DNA of 64,000 nucleotides from MWCO01 sp964488865 (GCA_964488865.1 CAZAWR010000003.1:164655-228654), one strand, 5' to 3'. Positions 50,430-59,207 are shown, counted from the first letter of the stretch. The notes: generated from the letters alone by a model not told the origin. Numbers and translations: made by a program.

Positions 50430-51938
50430 ATGGTCAAGTCCGAACAGCTCGCGCTGCCCATCCCGGAGATCCGGGTCGCTGCCTCCCGCGCAGGCATTCC
50501 TCGCGCCCATCGCGTGTTCGTCAACCGAAGCCTCAAGATGGCCGGCATCGACTGGATCGGCTTCGACATGGACTACACCCTCGCCATCTACGAGCGAGCC
50601 GCCATGGACCCGCTGTGCGTCGGGCTCCTGATCGACCGCCTTCGAGCGCGAGGCCTCCCCGCTTTCATCTCCCACGTCGACGTCGACCCGAGCTTTCCCA
50701 TCCGCGGTCTCGTCGTCGACAAGCGCCTCGGCCACGTGCTCAAGCTCGACCGATACCGGCTGGTCCAGAAGGGGTACCACGGCCTGCACGCCCTCTCTCA
50801 GGACCACCTTCGCAAGACCTACGAGGCTCGTCGAATCCGCCTCGGCACCCCGCGGTACCACGGGGTCGATACGCTCTTCGGCTTGAGCGAGACCGCCCTG
50901 CTCGCCGCCCTGGTCCACGAGTTCGACCGGCAAGCCTCCCCCGTCGATTACGCACACCTATTCCAGCAGGTGCGGGATTGCGCCGACGGCGCCTACTGCG
51001 ACGGCACGGTGCCGCGCCACATCCTTGCGAGCCTTCCACGCTTCGTGCGCCGGGACCCTCTGCTCGCTCCCACCCTCCACAAGCTGCGATCCGCGGGCAA
51101 GAAGCTCTTCCTGCTCACCAACTCCCCGTGGGACTACACCGACGCCGTCATGGGGCATCTGCTGGGCGACGTCATGCCCGAGTACCCTACCTGGCGGCAC
51201 TACTTCGACGTCGTGATCACGTCTGCCTCCAAGCCGGAGTTCTTTCAGGAACGTCGACCCTTGCTCGAGCGAGACGGCGAGTCGCGGCGATCGGTCGGTT
51301 TGCGCGCGTCGATGCAGCTCGAGCGGGGCAAGGCGTACGAGGGCGGGAACCTGTTCGATCTCGAGCGGATGCTCGGGGTCACGGGCGACCAGATCCTGTA
51401 CGTGGGCGATCACATCTACGGTGACATCTTGCGGTCGAAGAAGGAGGCTTCCTGGCGGACGGCTCTCGTGCTGCAGGAGCTCGACGCCGAGATCGCGGCT
51501 CACGAGTCGTCCTTGGAGGACATCCAGCGTCTCGCGGAGTTGGGCGTGCGGAGGGGTGAACTCGAGGACGAGCTTCGGGCCAACCAGACGCTGTTCAAGG
51601 ACCAATCACGTCAGATCGACTCCACCCGTGCGACCCGGGACGACGCCCTGGCCCTTGCCATCGAGGTCCATCGCCAACGCGTGAAGCGAACCGTCGACCG
51701 GGTGCGAGGGTTGCTGAAGCAGGTCGACGGCGAGACGCACGACATCGAAGCGCGCGTTGACCAGCGATTTCACCCGTACTGGGGTGCACTCCTGAAGGAA
51801 GGCACCGAGCTGTCGTGCTACGGGGACCAGGTGCAAGCGTACGCCTGCGTGTACACCTCCCAGGTGTCCAACTTGCTTTCCTACTCTCCCGTCCAGCACT
51901 TCCGAAGCCCGAGGGACCTCATGCCCCACGAGATGTAG
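50430..51938 (+). CDS. HAD-IG family 5'-nucleotidase
   Basis: A 502-residue HAD hydrolase of the NT5C2/purine 5'-nucleotidase-like type (HAD-IG). The nucleophile motif is DMDYT (residues 46-50), motif II is FLLTNSPWDYTD, and the late acidic motif is LYVGDHIYGDIL, all in order. PGRSAM-like middle helices and a long C-terminal helical part (about 350-450, coiled) match the family. It hydrolyses nucleoside monophosphates, probably IMP/GMP, and thus trims purine pools. ATG 50430 is used; the ORF extends further upstream without homology-like sequence. Divergent from the GT39 gene. Confidence 0.9.
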   Translation: MVKSEQLALPIPEIRVAASRAGIPRAHRVFVNRSLKMAGIDWIGFDMDYTLAIYERAAMDPLCVGLLIDRLRARGLPAFISHVDVDPSFPIRGLVVDKRLGHVLKLDRYRLVQKGYHGLHALSQDHLRKTYEARRIRLGTPRYHGVDTLFGLSETALLAALVHEFDRQASPVDYAHLFQQVRDCADGAYCDGTVPRHILASLPRFVRRDPLLAPTLHKLRSAGKKLFLLTNSPWDYTDAVMGHLLGDVMPEYPTWRHYFDVVITSASKPEFFQERRPLLERDGESRRSVGLRASMQLERGKAYEGGNLFDLERMLGVTGDQILYVGDHIYGDILRSKKEASWRTALVLQELDAEIAAHESSLEDIQRLAELGVRRGELEDELRANQTLFKDQSRQIDSTRATRDDALALAIEVHRQRVKRTVDRVRGLLKQVDGETHDIEARVDQRFHPYWGALLKEGTELSCYGDQVQAYACVYTSQVSNLLSYSPVQHFRSPRDLMPHEM

Positions 51939-51966
51939 CGGTCGCCTTGGACTACCCGACCGTGGC

Positions 51967-52569
51967 CTACCCGACCGAGGACGACGCGCGGCTCCGGTAC
52001 ATCTGCCAGCACAGCCACAGGCCAAGCGCCATGGCGGCGCCCCACGTCAACAGCGCCCCCACGCGCACCACGGACGCGATCGTGTCGCAGTGGTTGAGCA
52101 AGCGCCATCCCGTCAGCAGCGAGGACCAGTCGTGATCGGGGTTGTCGCTGAATCCCACGAGCGCGAGCTGCTCCTTGTTCGCGTCGCCCACGTAGGTGGC
52201 CATCTCCCAGGCGGAGAACGCGAGCCAGGCCGCACCCACGGCTCCGCCGAAGTAGTCCCGCTGCCGCAGCCACAGGTACAGGCCTGCGATCAACGGGATC
52301 GCCAGCTGGAAGATCGTCCCACCGAGCAACATCAGCGTCCGGCCGAATCCCGCGAACACGATGTGCCCCATCTCGTGGAACACCAGCGTGATGCCCCCAA
52401 ACCAGCTCCGGTACATCGGGTCGATCACGTGCCGTACGCCCGCGTACATCAGATACGCCAGCAAGGGCAGGCGAAGCAGAGCGTGACGTCCTTCGGCCCA
52501 GTCTCGGGCATCGTCTCGAACGCTCCCCAACACGCCGACCACGCGCTCTCTCGCGTCTTCAATCGTCAA
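51967..52569 (-). CDS. Predicted integral-membrane metalloprotease (HEMGH)
   Basis: About 200 residues with four or five hydrophobic segments. The second has GITLVFHEMGHIVFAGFGRTLML: an HExxH zinc motif inside a membrane helix, as in M50 site-2-like proteases. A second metal ligand may be the His or Asp in the later helices, but I cannot identify it with confidence, and no PDZ domain is present. TTG 52569 is preferred as start because GGGGAGGA lies four bases upstream; ATG 52596 has no ribosome site. With TTG it overlaps the end of the upstream lipoprotein gene by 11 bases, so the two should be translated together. Confidence 0.7.
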   Translation of the reverse strand: MTIEDARERVVGVLGSVRDDARDWAEGRHALLRLPLLAYLMYAGVRHVIDPMYRSWFGGITLVFHEMGHIVFAGFGRTLMLLGGTIFQLAIPLIAGLYLWLRQRDYFGGAVGAAWLAFSAWEMATYVGDANKEQLALVGFSDNPDHDWSSLLTGWRLLNHCDTIASVVRVGALLTWGAAMALGLWLCWQMYRSRASSSVG

Positions 52570-54457
52570 GGGTCCTCCCCGTGAAGTACGTCGCATCGAA
52601 CACCGTCGGCAACGCGTGCATGGGAGCCTGGAACGTCGTGGTCGTCCATCGCATTGGCGAGAACATCTCCCCCGTGTTGAGGTACTTGCGGTCCTTGCTG
52701 TAGATCACGCCCGAGTCGCGCTTGTAGGGCATCGTGGGCTGTCCGTGCTCGTCGAACACTGCGTACCGGTAGTCCAGCCCGCCCGCCCCTTCGTCGAGCC
52801 CGCCTTGCGACGAGAAGTACTTGAAACCCACCACGCTGTCGCTCCACGTCTCGAACTCGGTACCCTCGATGTCGATGAAGGACAGGAACACGACCGCGTG
52901 ACCCGTCCCGTTGGTGCGGTTCAGGTTGATGAACGACCCGGGGCGAAGCTGCTCGAAGGGTACGCTCTCGCCCATGCCGAAGTGCACGAGCGCGTCTGCC
53001 GTCCCGTAGGAGTCCAGGGAATGGTTGACCCAGATGTGCGCCTTGATGTGGTCCGAGTGGAGCGTTTGCCAGCTCTCGATGGGCAGGAAGTCGAAGACCG
53101 CGGTGTCCCCCGTGTCCTCGGCCCACAGTGTCATCGCTGTGAGAATCACCTCCATCGCCGCCGCCACGCACATCGTCTTCGCACCCCCCGAGCGCAGGAT
53201 CGTGCCGTAGCTTCCGTAGGGGATGTCGTGCGTCAGCACCGCCGAGTCGTAGCCCAGCAACCGGTACGCGGCGTCCAGATAGTCGACCGCCGCCAGCACG
53301 TAGTCGTGGAAGTAGTCGCTCGACGGCAGGTCGCGCGGACGGATGCTCAACCGTAGCGCGTAGGGGCCTGCCTGCTCCACGCCCGATGCCACGTACGTAT
53401 CCGTCGTCAGGTAGTACGTGCCCGGCTCGAGCACCGCGTACAGCGCCGTGTTGCCGCGCGTGACCAGCACGGGTGGGGACACGGACGACAACAGGTGCAG
53501 GTCGACGTCCGTGCCGTCGGGCTCGGTGAAGGCGATCGTGGCCGCGAGCCTTGCGGGTTCGTCGAGCGTGAAACGGTACACGTACTCGGGCCCCGACTCG
53601 TCGAGGGTCTCGTACCCTGGGTAGACGTCGAGCGCGTCGGACGTCGCGTCTTGGGTATCCCGTGCGTCGTGGTAGACGAAGGGCAAGGTCAGCGCTCCGT
53701 CCGGGTCCTTGCCGGGCAACAACGGATCGTCGAGCGTCCCCGCGTGCCACGCCGTGAAGCCCACCGTGAGGTCGTAGGGGCCGGCCATCTCACCGCCGCT
53801 GCCCACGTACGTGTCCGCCACGAGGTAGTAACGCCCCGCTTCGAGCAGCGTCTCGACCGCCCGATCGGCCCGATCCACGAGCGTGATCGGGTTCGCTGAC
53901 GACAGCAGATGCAGATCGACGTCCGTCCCTGCAGGCGCGGGTCCGAGCCACGCCTTGACGTGCGTCCTGGCCTCGATCGCGAACATGTACACGTACTCGG
54001 GCCCGGACTCGTCGAGGGTCTCGTGCCCGGGGTAGCTGTCCACCACCGATGATGTCGCGTCGTTCGTGTCGCGCGCGTCGCGGTAGTCCGGGAGCAACGG
54101 GTTGCCGTGAATGAAGAAGGGATGCTCGAACGTGCCGTCCTGAAATTGGCACGCGTCCCCTTCGCCGTCCCCGTCGGTGTCTGTCTGCCAAGGGTTGGGC
54201 ACGCTCACGCAGTTGTCTTCGTCGTCCGGGATCGAATCGCCGTCGGAGTCCACGACCGTCGGGGCGTCGCTGTCCGCACCTTCGGCCGCCCCATCGGTTG
54301 CGGCTGCTTCATCGCCAGCATCCGGAAGAAACCCATCCGGTCCGGCGTCGGCAGGACCGCCCCAGGACCAGGACGAAGATTCGTCGTCGGAACCGCAACC
54401 GAGCAACGCGAGCAGCAGGGCGCCGGAGAGTGCGAGTCGACGGGCTGGGGCATGCAT
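52559..54457 (-). CDS. Lipoprotein with TSP3, two PPC-like domains and a predicted papain-fold domain
   Basis: A 632-residue protein from ATG 54457 with the lipobox LLALLGC (Cys21). After a spacer, residues 69-103 hold thrombospondin type-3 calcium repeats (DSDGDSIPDDEDNC ... DTDGDGEGDAC). Two near-duplicate beta domains (about 112-235 and 255-372) share ETLDESGPEYVY, GTDVDLHLLSS and a GxYYLxxDTYV strand, the pattern of bacterial pre-peptidase C-terminal domains. The last 250 residues look like an NlpC/CHAP-type fold: Cys430 in GGAKTMCVAAAMEVI and His520 in RPGSFINLNRTNGTGHAVVFLSFI. Possibly a peptidase or amidase. Coupled with the membrane metalloprotease that follows. Confidence 0.8.
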   Translation of the reverse strand: MHAPARRLALSGALLLALLGCGSDDESSSWSWGGPADAGPDGFLPDAGDEAAATDGAAEGADSDAPTVVDSDGDSIPDDEDNCVSVPNPWQTDTDGDGEGDACQFQDGTFEHPFFIHGNPLLPDYRDARDTNDATSSVVDSYPGHETLDESGPEYVYMFAIEARTHVKAWLGPAPAGTDVDLHLLSSANPITLVDRADRAVETLLEAGRYYLVADTYVGSGGEMAGPYDLTVGFTAWHAGTLDDPLLPGKDPDGALTLPFVYHDARDTQDATSDALDVYPGYETLDESGPEYVYRFTLDEPARLAATIAFTEPDGTDVDLHLLSSVSPPVLVTRGNTALYAVLEPGTYYLTTDTYVASGVEQAGPYALRLSIRPRDLPSSDYFHDYVLAAVDYLDAAYRLLGYDSAVLTHDIPYGSYGTILRSGGAKTMCVAAAMEVILTAMTLWAEDTGDTAVFDFLPIESWQTLHSDHIKAHIWVNHSLDSYGTADALVHFGMGESVPFEQLRPGSFINLNRTNGTGHAVVFLSFIDIEGTEFETWSDSVVGFKYFSSQGGLDEGAGGLDYRYAVFDEHGQPTMPYKRDSGVIYSKDRKYLNTGEMFSPMRWTTTTFQAPMHALPTVFDATYFTGRTLDD

Positions 54458-54719
54458 GCGGGGCCTCGTTCGAAGGGATCTCGCTAGTATGGCACAGTCG
54501 CGGGGACGGAGCGCCATGGGCTGGGCAGGGCCGATGCGGGGCTCGCGTGGGGCGCCGAGAATGTCGAGGAACCTTGGTGCCGACCGAGGGGGGGTGGTGA
54601 ATCGCGGCGGGAGGCGCTTCGTTCGGACCCGGTCCGGATTGCCAGGGTTCAATCCGTGGAGATTCTCTGCCAGGATCCCCATTTCCCATCGCGCGTTCCC
54701 CAGGTACCCTTTCGGGTTC

Positions 54720-55991
54720 ATGGTGCCCCCCAACCGTCTACCTCCCTTGCGTCCGCCGCCCGTGAAGGCGGTGAGGGACGACGAGTCGACGTTGGTGGGT
54801 CCACCCAAGCAGTTGCTGGAGGCGGTGCACCGCTCCGCGCCGCCACCGCCTGTGCGATCCGCGCCGCCACCGCCTGTGCGAACGTCCCCACCGCCGCCGG
54901 TACGCACCGCCGCACCACCCCCGCCTTTGCGCTCTGCGCCGCCCCAAGCGCTGCACACGCCTGCGCCGTCTACGGTGACCCCCCTGTCGTCGCCGCCCAC
55001 GGGCGCGCCAGGTAGGAGCCAGACCCCTGCGCCGTGGGAGTTGCCCAATGATGGGGCTCCCATGGGGTCCGTGCCCCCTTCCAGCGGACCTGCCTTCCGT
55101 TCGATCCCACCGGCCGACCCTTTGTCGACGCAGAACGCTCAGCAGGTTCCTCCCCCCATCGGTGCCAAGGCGCTCGGTATGTGGATTGGCGGCGCCGCAG
55201 TTGTCGGGTTGTTGGTCAGTGTGTTGGGTGCGTGGTGGCTGCTGCCCGACGAGAAGCAGGTTTCCGCTGGGCTTCCGCGCGCTTCTGTCGCGGCCGTGAG
55301 CGCCTCAGCCGTGGCGTCTGCACCGGTCAAGGAAGCGGAGTCGACCGCCTCCGCGCTGTCCCTGCCCTCTCTGGTCGAGCGCGCTGAGCAGGGGGACCCT
55401 GTGGCGATCGACCAGATCGAGAGGCGCCCTGCCACCGACCGCACCATGACCGAGGCCTTGGCTTGGGCTCGCGGGAAGTCCGTTCGCAAGCGACAGTTGC
55501 TTGCGTCGATTGCCAAGGACCTTCGAGCCGACCTCCCCCTGTCTGCGGATCGCGATACCTTGACCAAGCTCAAGCCCTACACGGAGGACCCCGAGACCGC
55601 GACCGAAGCGCTCGCGATCCTGGCGTCCCTGCGCACCCCCATGTCTGCGGACATGCTCTACGACGTGTGGGGTCGACGCCGGGATCGGACGGATGCGGCA
55701 GAGCTTGCGAAGAGCTTGCTGTATGCGCCGGAGGTCCGAGAATCTGCGTCGGACGCGCTCGCCGTGGTGCTGGACCTTCGCGCCGCCAACACGTGCGAGC
55801 AGGTTGCCGAGATCCTGCCTCGCGCGCAGCAGAAGGGAGACCAGCGATCGCTGCCGATGCTGGGCAAGCTGACCTCGCGCTATGGTTGCGGTCGGCTCGG
55901 CGGCCAGGACTGCTACCCCTGCTTGCGAGGCACGAACGCGGTCACCGACGCGATTCAAGCCGTGCGTGGCCGTCCTGCGCCGGGGATTTGA
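54720..55991 (+). CDS. Proline-rich single-pass membrane protein with C-terminal helical domain
   Basis: A 423-residue protein. From ATG 54720 the first ~150 residues are Pro/Ser/Ala-rich, with five repeats of the form RSAPPPPV. One membrane helix (ALGMWIGGAAVVGLLVSVLGAWWLL) precedes an Ala-rich stretch and a helical ~230-residue domain with HEAT/TPR-like character (ETATEALAILASLRTPMSADML). It ends with three cysteines in GCGRLGGQDCYPCLRG. The arrangement (cytoplasmic Pro-rich tail, helix, periplasmic helical domain) is found in many uncharacterised myxobacterial proteins near kinases. Convergent with alr, two bases apart. Function unknown. Confidence 0.75.
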   Translation: MVPPNRLPPLRPPPVKAVRDDESTLVGPPKQLLEAVHRSAPPPPVRSAPPPPVRTSPPPPVRTAAPPPPLRSAPPQALHTPAPSTVTPLSSPPTGAPGRSQTPAPWELPNDGAPMGSVPPSSGPAFRSIPPADPLSTQNAQQVPPPIGAKALGMWIGGAAVVGLLVSVLGAWWLLPDEKQVSAGLPRASVAAVSASAVASAPVKEAESTASALSLPSLVERAEQGDPVAIDQIERRPATDRTMTEALAWARGKSVRKRQLLASIAKDLRADLPLSADRDTLTKLKPYTEDPETATEALAILASLRTPMSADMLYDVWGRRRDRTDAAELAKSLLYAPEVRESASDALAVVLDLRAANTCEQVAEILPRAQQKGDQRSLPMLGKLTSRYGCGRLGGQDCYPCLRGTNAVTDAIQAVRGRPAPGI

Positions 55992-55993
55992 GC

Positions 55994-57184
55994 TTACGGT
56001 TCGCGGAAAAAGCGAGGGACACGTCGCGAGATGCCCGTGAGGATCTCCCACGAGATGGTGTCCGCGTGCCGTGCGATCTCGTCGGCGCCAATCACGTCGG
56101 ACCCTAGCGGACCCTGCTGCGGTCCGAGCACCACCACCTCATCGCGCAGGGAAACGCCCGGCAGGTTGGTGACGTCGATCATGATCATGTCCATGGACAC
56201 GTTGCCGACGATGGGAGCGGAGGCGCCTCGAACGAGCGCGCGCCCCTTGTTGGAGAGGCTTCGCGGCAGGCCGTCGGCGTAACCCATGGGCACGGTCGCG
56301 AGCTGAGAGGTGCGCAGTGCCTTCCAGGTAGACCCGTATCCTGCTCCTTCCCCGGTCAGCACCTCGCGCAGGGCCACGATCTCGCTGCGCACGCGCATGA
56401 CGGGGCGCAGGTCGGTCACCAGGTCAGCGCGGGGGGACACTCCGAACAATGCGATCCCGGGGCGAGCCAGGTCGTAGCGGGCGTGAGGAACCCGGATGAG
56501 AGCTGCGCTGTTTGCAGCGTGAATGACGTCAGGGTGGAACCCCGCGGTCCGGGTCTCGTGTACGGCTCGATCGAACAGGGCGCACTGGTGGTTGGTGACG
56601 TCCAGGTTGTCGCCATCCGCGTCCGCGAAGTGCGTCATCATGCCTGTGAGTCGGACTTCGGGGAGGGACCGGATTCGTTCGAGCATGGTCCCGATGGCGT
56701 CATGGCGCACCCCGAGGCGGGACATGCCTGTGTCCACCTTGAGATGCACCCCGACCGGCGCATGGCCGTACAGACGCACCTCACGCGCCAGGGCTTCCAG
56801 TTGTCCCGGGTCGTACACCACCGGCGTGAGGTCGTGAGCCAGCAACTCGCCCCAGCCGTGCCCGTAGTTGCCTCCCATCACGAGAATCGGCGCATGGATG
56901 CCGGCGTTGCGAAGCTCCACCGCTTCTTCCAGCAGGGCCACGCAGATGCCGTCAATGCCGGCTCGCTCGAGCGTCCGCGCTACGGCGGGTGCCCCGTGAC
57001 CGTAGCCGTCGGCCTTGAGCACACCCCACAGCCGCGTGTCCCCCGCGTAGCGCCGAAGCACACGCAGGTTGTGCCGCAGGTGGCCAAGGTTGACCTCGGC
57101 CCGGGTAGGGCGAACCGCATCCGCTGGTGTGGCACGTCGAGGTCGTTGCACGCGAGGCAGGGGGGTAAGGGCAGGTAACGCCAT
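55994..57184 (-). CDS. alr: Alanine racemase
   Basis: A 396-residue PLP enzyme that makes D-alanine for peptidoglycan. Lys57 in LWGVLKADGYGHG is the PLP lysine, and the second catalytic residue Tyr is in EGAGYGSTWKAL. Also seen: GICVALLEEAVELRNAG, HLKVDTGMSRLG, RPGIALFG and the substrate-loop NVSMDMIMIDVT. Normal length; a short Arg/Pro-rich N-terminus is extra. ATG 57184 has no strong ribosome site nearby. It is the only recognised cell-wall gene in this part. Confidence 0.95.
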   Translation of the reverse strand: MALPALTPLPRVQRPRRATPADAVRPTRAEVNLGHLRHNLRVLRRYAGDTRLWGVLKADGYGHGAPAVARTLERAGIDGICVALLEEAVELRNAGIHAPILVMGGNYGHGWGELLAHDLTPVVYDPGQLEALAREVRLYGHAPVGVHLKVDTGMSRLGVRHDAIGTMLERIRSLPEVRLTGMMTHFADADGDNLDVTNHQCALFDRAVHETRTAGFHPDVIHAANSAALIRVPHARYDLARPGIALFGVSPRADLVTDLRPVMRVRSEIVALREVLTGEGAGYGSTWKALRTSQLATVPMGYADGLPRSLSNKGRALVRGASAPIVGNVSMDMIMIDVTNLPGVSLRDEVVVLGPQQGPLGSDVIGADEIARHADTISWEILTGISRRVPRFFREP

Positions 57185-57421
57185 GTTTGTCCTTCGCGCT
57201 TATCGAACGCAACCGGATCGGTCAAGATTCCTGCAATCTTCTTCCGGCGAGCGTCGACCTTACCGCTCAGGACGATCGAGACAGCTCCCGTCGCTGAAAG
57301 CACTCCTTCCCGCCGACGAGGATGGGCAAGGGATTGAAGCCTACGCCTCGACGATCGAGCCGCCCCCTCGTGCTCCGAGTTCCGTTTCCGTGACCGACGC
57401 CGTGACCGACGCCGTTCTTCT

Positions 57422-57565
57422 GAGGGGGCTTTCGCAAAGCCCCCTCGCCGCGCTCACCGCGGCTCACCCCAAAACGCCTCGCCTTCGGCTCGGAAAGCCC
57501 CCAATCAAGCACTGTCCTTCGAGCAGTGCTTGATTTGGGACTAGAGCCAAATCGTAGGGCGATTT
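57422..57565 (+). ncRNA. Array of alternative hairpins, possible structured RNA
   Basis: Stems in order: GAGGGGGCTTT with AAAGCCCCCTC (57422-57432/57436-57446, loop CGC); GCCGCG with CGCGGC (57447-57452/57458-57463); AATCAAGCACTG with CAGTGCTTGATT (57503-57514/57524-57535); GATTTGG with CCAAATC (57532-57538/57547-57553); AAATCG with CGATTT (57549-57554/57560-57565). The last three share arms, so they exclude one another in turn. Pairings are exact in the sequence. Whether the region is transcribed is unknown. Confidence 0.4.
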
Positions 57566-57593
57566 CGCGTTGAGACCGAGGCTGAGCCGCCTC

Positions 57594-57651
57594 GGGGGAA
57601 GGAGCCCTCGCACGCACCACCCACCCAATAGGTGGCGGACCGCCTCGCCAT
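57594..57651 (+). repeat. Dispersed intergenic repeat, family 2, copy 2
   Basis: Same order as 20365-20422: GGGGGAAGGAGCCC, then a CCACC-CAATA-GGTGG inverted repeat and a CGCCTCGCCAT end. Roughly three quarters identical over 58 bases. Confidence 0.55.
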
Positions 57652-57787
57652 GGGGCGTCGTGGACGCCGCAGATTCTGCTTACGCACCCCCGAGGTAGGC
57701 GCATGGACGGCCGCGAGCCCCCCGGGGCCCGCTCTGATTTCCCACCGAGCCTATGGACGTCAGCGGTCTCGATGCTACCATAGCTTT

Positions 57788-58039
57788 GTGCTGGTCGTTC
57801 TACGCAAGCTGGGACGTGGCTCGCGAGCTGTGACCGGTCGCCTTGTGCGAGCGCCGAGGAAGGGATCCGTGATCGTGATCGAGTTCTCCGACGGCCTCCA
57901 CGAGTATGTGACGACCCCCGTGCGTCGCGTCCTTCGCGTGGTGGGACACGACATCTTTTTCATCGAGACCGCCAACAGCCGTTACAGGCTGGAGATCTGC
58001 GGTCGCGAGCAGAATCTCGAAGGTGCTTCCTCGGGCTGA
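57788..58039 (+). CDS. Small hypothetical protein
   Basis: An 83-residue protein from GTG 57788; the frame is open further upstream to 57632, but that part is Arg/Pro-rich and not protein-like. The likely product has alternating strands (GSVIVIEFSDGLHEYVTTPVRRVLRVVGHDIFFIETANSRYRLEI), resembling a small beta-barrel. No family is recognised. No clear ribosome site precedes the GTG, so the start is uncertain. The next gene begins 115 bases later. Confidence 0.5.
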   Translation: MLVVLRKLGRGSRAVTGRLVRAPRKGSVIVIEFSDGLHEYVTTPVRRVLRVVGHDIFFIETANSRYRLEICGREQNLEGASSG

Positions 58040-58154
58040 GGGTCCCTCGCACGAAGAGCTTGATTTCCGCAGCGTTGTGGACCACAAGAAGCGCTCTTCG
58101 CGGTCGCACCACCAAGCGATGCCCGAAGACGTCTACGCTCGAGAGGAATGCCTC

Positions 58155-58569
58155 ATGGCCAGAAACGATCGTCGTAACTCCAACAAGATGAAGAACCGCC
58201 GTGGGGAAGCTAGCAAGCGCCGCACGGAAGCCCGCCGCAAGGCCCAAGCCACCGAGGCTCGCAAGGCCGGCACCAAGGTCAAGAAGCTCAAGCCAGCCCC
58301 CGCGCCGNNNNNNNNNNCGTCGGGCTCAGAGGTCGTCGATGCCGCGGTCGCCAGCGCCGCGCCGGTCGAGTGGCCGCTCGGGAAGCTCGACGTGAGGCTG
58401 TACGACAGGTGCGGCACGAGGTCCGGGCGCGGCCGGTGGAACACGTTCTTCAGCGCCAGGCTCAGCAGGCACACCGCCCGCGCCGCCCAAGCCCGTGGTC
58501 GTCGAGCCCGTTGCTGAAGCCGCTCCGGCCCCTGAAGCAGCGCCCGAAGAAGTCGCTCCCGAAGCCTAG
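58155..58569 (+). CDS. Basic, Lys/Arg/Ala-rich small protein, disrupted by a chimeric join
   Basis: ATG 58155 (GAGAGGAATGCCTC upstream) begins MARNDRRNSNKMKNRRGEAS and a strongly basic helix ending KKLKPAPAP. Then come ten N (58308-58317) and about 155 bases of unrelated sequence. From about 58474 an in-frame acidic Ala/Pro end, PPAPPKPVVVEPVAEAA and on to a stop at 58567-58569, has exactly the low-complexity character expected for this protein's tail. I read it as one gene, basic N-terminus and Ala/Pro/Glu C-terminus, broken by misassembly. It may bind nucleic acid through the basic part, but this is a guess. Confidence 0.55.
58308..58317. other. Assembly join (10 N)
   Basis: A ten-N join inside a Pro/Ala-rich coding stretch, unlike the 100-N gaps elsewhere. 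The sequence on its right side codes for an unrelated protein on the opposite strand. Confidence 0.9.
58318..58474 (-). pseudogene. PAP2-phosphatase fragment, probably misplaced
   Basis: On the minus strand this piece codes LALKNVFHRPRPDLVP followed by SLTSSFPSGHSTGAALATAA, the first two signature motifs (KxxxxxxRP and PSGH) of the PAP2 phosphatase family. The third motif (SRxxxxxH) is missing because the frame runs into the ten N. It has no start context and lies within another gene, so it is most likely a fragment brought in by the assembly join, not a real gene here. Confidence 0.6.
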
Positions 58570-58584
58570 GTTGTTCCTGCCCCC

Positions 58585-59091
58585 CTAGCGAATCGTGATG
58601 CTGGGGTAGTGCACGTCAGGCCGACTCTGCGGTCGAAGGTAGTCCGTGGGCTCCCCGATGAGTCCTACGTCGCCAGCGCTGCGCGTCTCGTCCTTGAGCT
58701 TCCATCCACCCTGTCCGTACACCCACTCCTGGGCGAGCTGCGTGACGCGCAGGTTCGGGTCGTCCGGCCTTTGCCAGCCCACCGCCACGAACACCATCGC
58801 CGTGTTGTCGTCCACGAACTGAATCCCGCGATACTCCACGTCCACGATGCGAAGAGACCCGCCCCACGCCGCGTGGCGTTTCGCGAACTCTTCCAAGTCC
58901 TTGGGCGCGACCATCTCTGTCGCCACGTCCATGCGCCCGAAGCGCGTCGCCATGTTGAGGTCCGACGCCGCCTCCTGCAGTTTCGCCACCTTGGTCTGCC
59001 CCATGCAACCGACGGTTGCGAGCAACAACCCCGCGGAAACGATGCTGGAAAGGACGTGTCGACCGGCTCGTGAGTTTCGGAGATTCCCCAT
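58585..59091 (-). CDS. Hypothetical lipoprotein
   Basis: A 168-residue protein from ATG 59091 (AAGGGG upstream). The signal peptide ends LLLATVGC, followed by MGQTKVAKLQEAASDLNMATRFGRMD. The mature domain mixes helix and sheet, with IVDVEYRGIQFVDDNTAMVFVAVGWQRP and LAQEWVYGQGGWKLKDE near the end, similar in feel to NTF2-like or DUF4440-type folds, though I cannot name a family. Divergent from the RNase HII-like gene. Function unknown; likely an outer-membrane or periplasmic lipoprotein. Confidence 0.72.
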   Translation of the reverse strand: MGNLRNSRAGRHVLSSIVSAGLLLATVGCMGQTKVAKLQEAASDLNMATRFGRMDVATEMVAPKDLEEFAKRHAAWGGSLRIVDVEYRGIQFVDDNTAMVFVAVGWQRPDDPNLRVTQLAQEWVYGQGGWKLKDETRSAGDVGLIGEPTDYLRPQSRPDVHYPSITIR

Positions 59092-59207
59092 CACGACCCC
59101 TTCTAACCGTTGTTCGTCGCGTGGGTAAAGTTCGCGGCTCCCGTGCCCCGCCGGCGCGTTCGGAACCCCCGCAGCGCCGCTGATTTTCGGCTAGGCTCGG
59201 CGTCCTC

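Larger units (their letters stand above)
57185..57787. other. Intergenic region rich in RNA-like hairpins
   Basis: About 600 bases without a supported gene. From 57422 to 57565 at least five inverted repeats occur, several sharing arms (separate entry), and the family 2 repeat lies at 57594-57651. The flanking genes diverge from here, so these stems do not terminate either of them. Confidence 0.6.

Noticed and set aside
58133..58474. A PAP2 phosphatase gene on the minus strand
   Set aside because: Only two of three motifs are present, it runs into the ten N and lies inside another gene; treated as a misassembled fragment.
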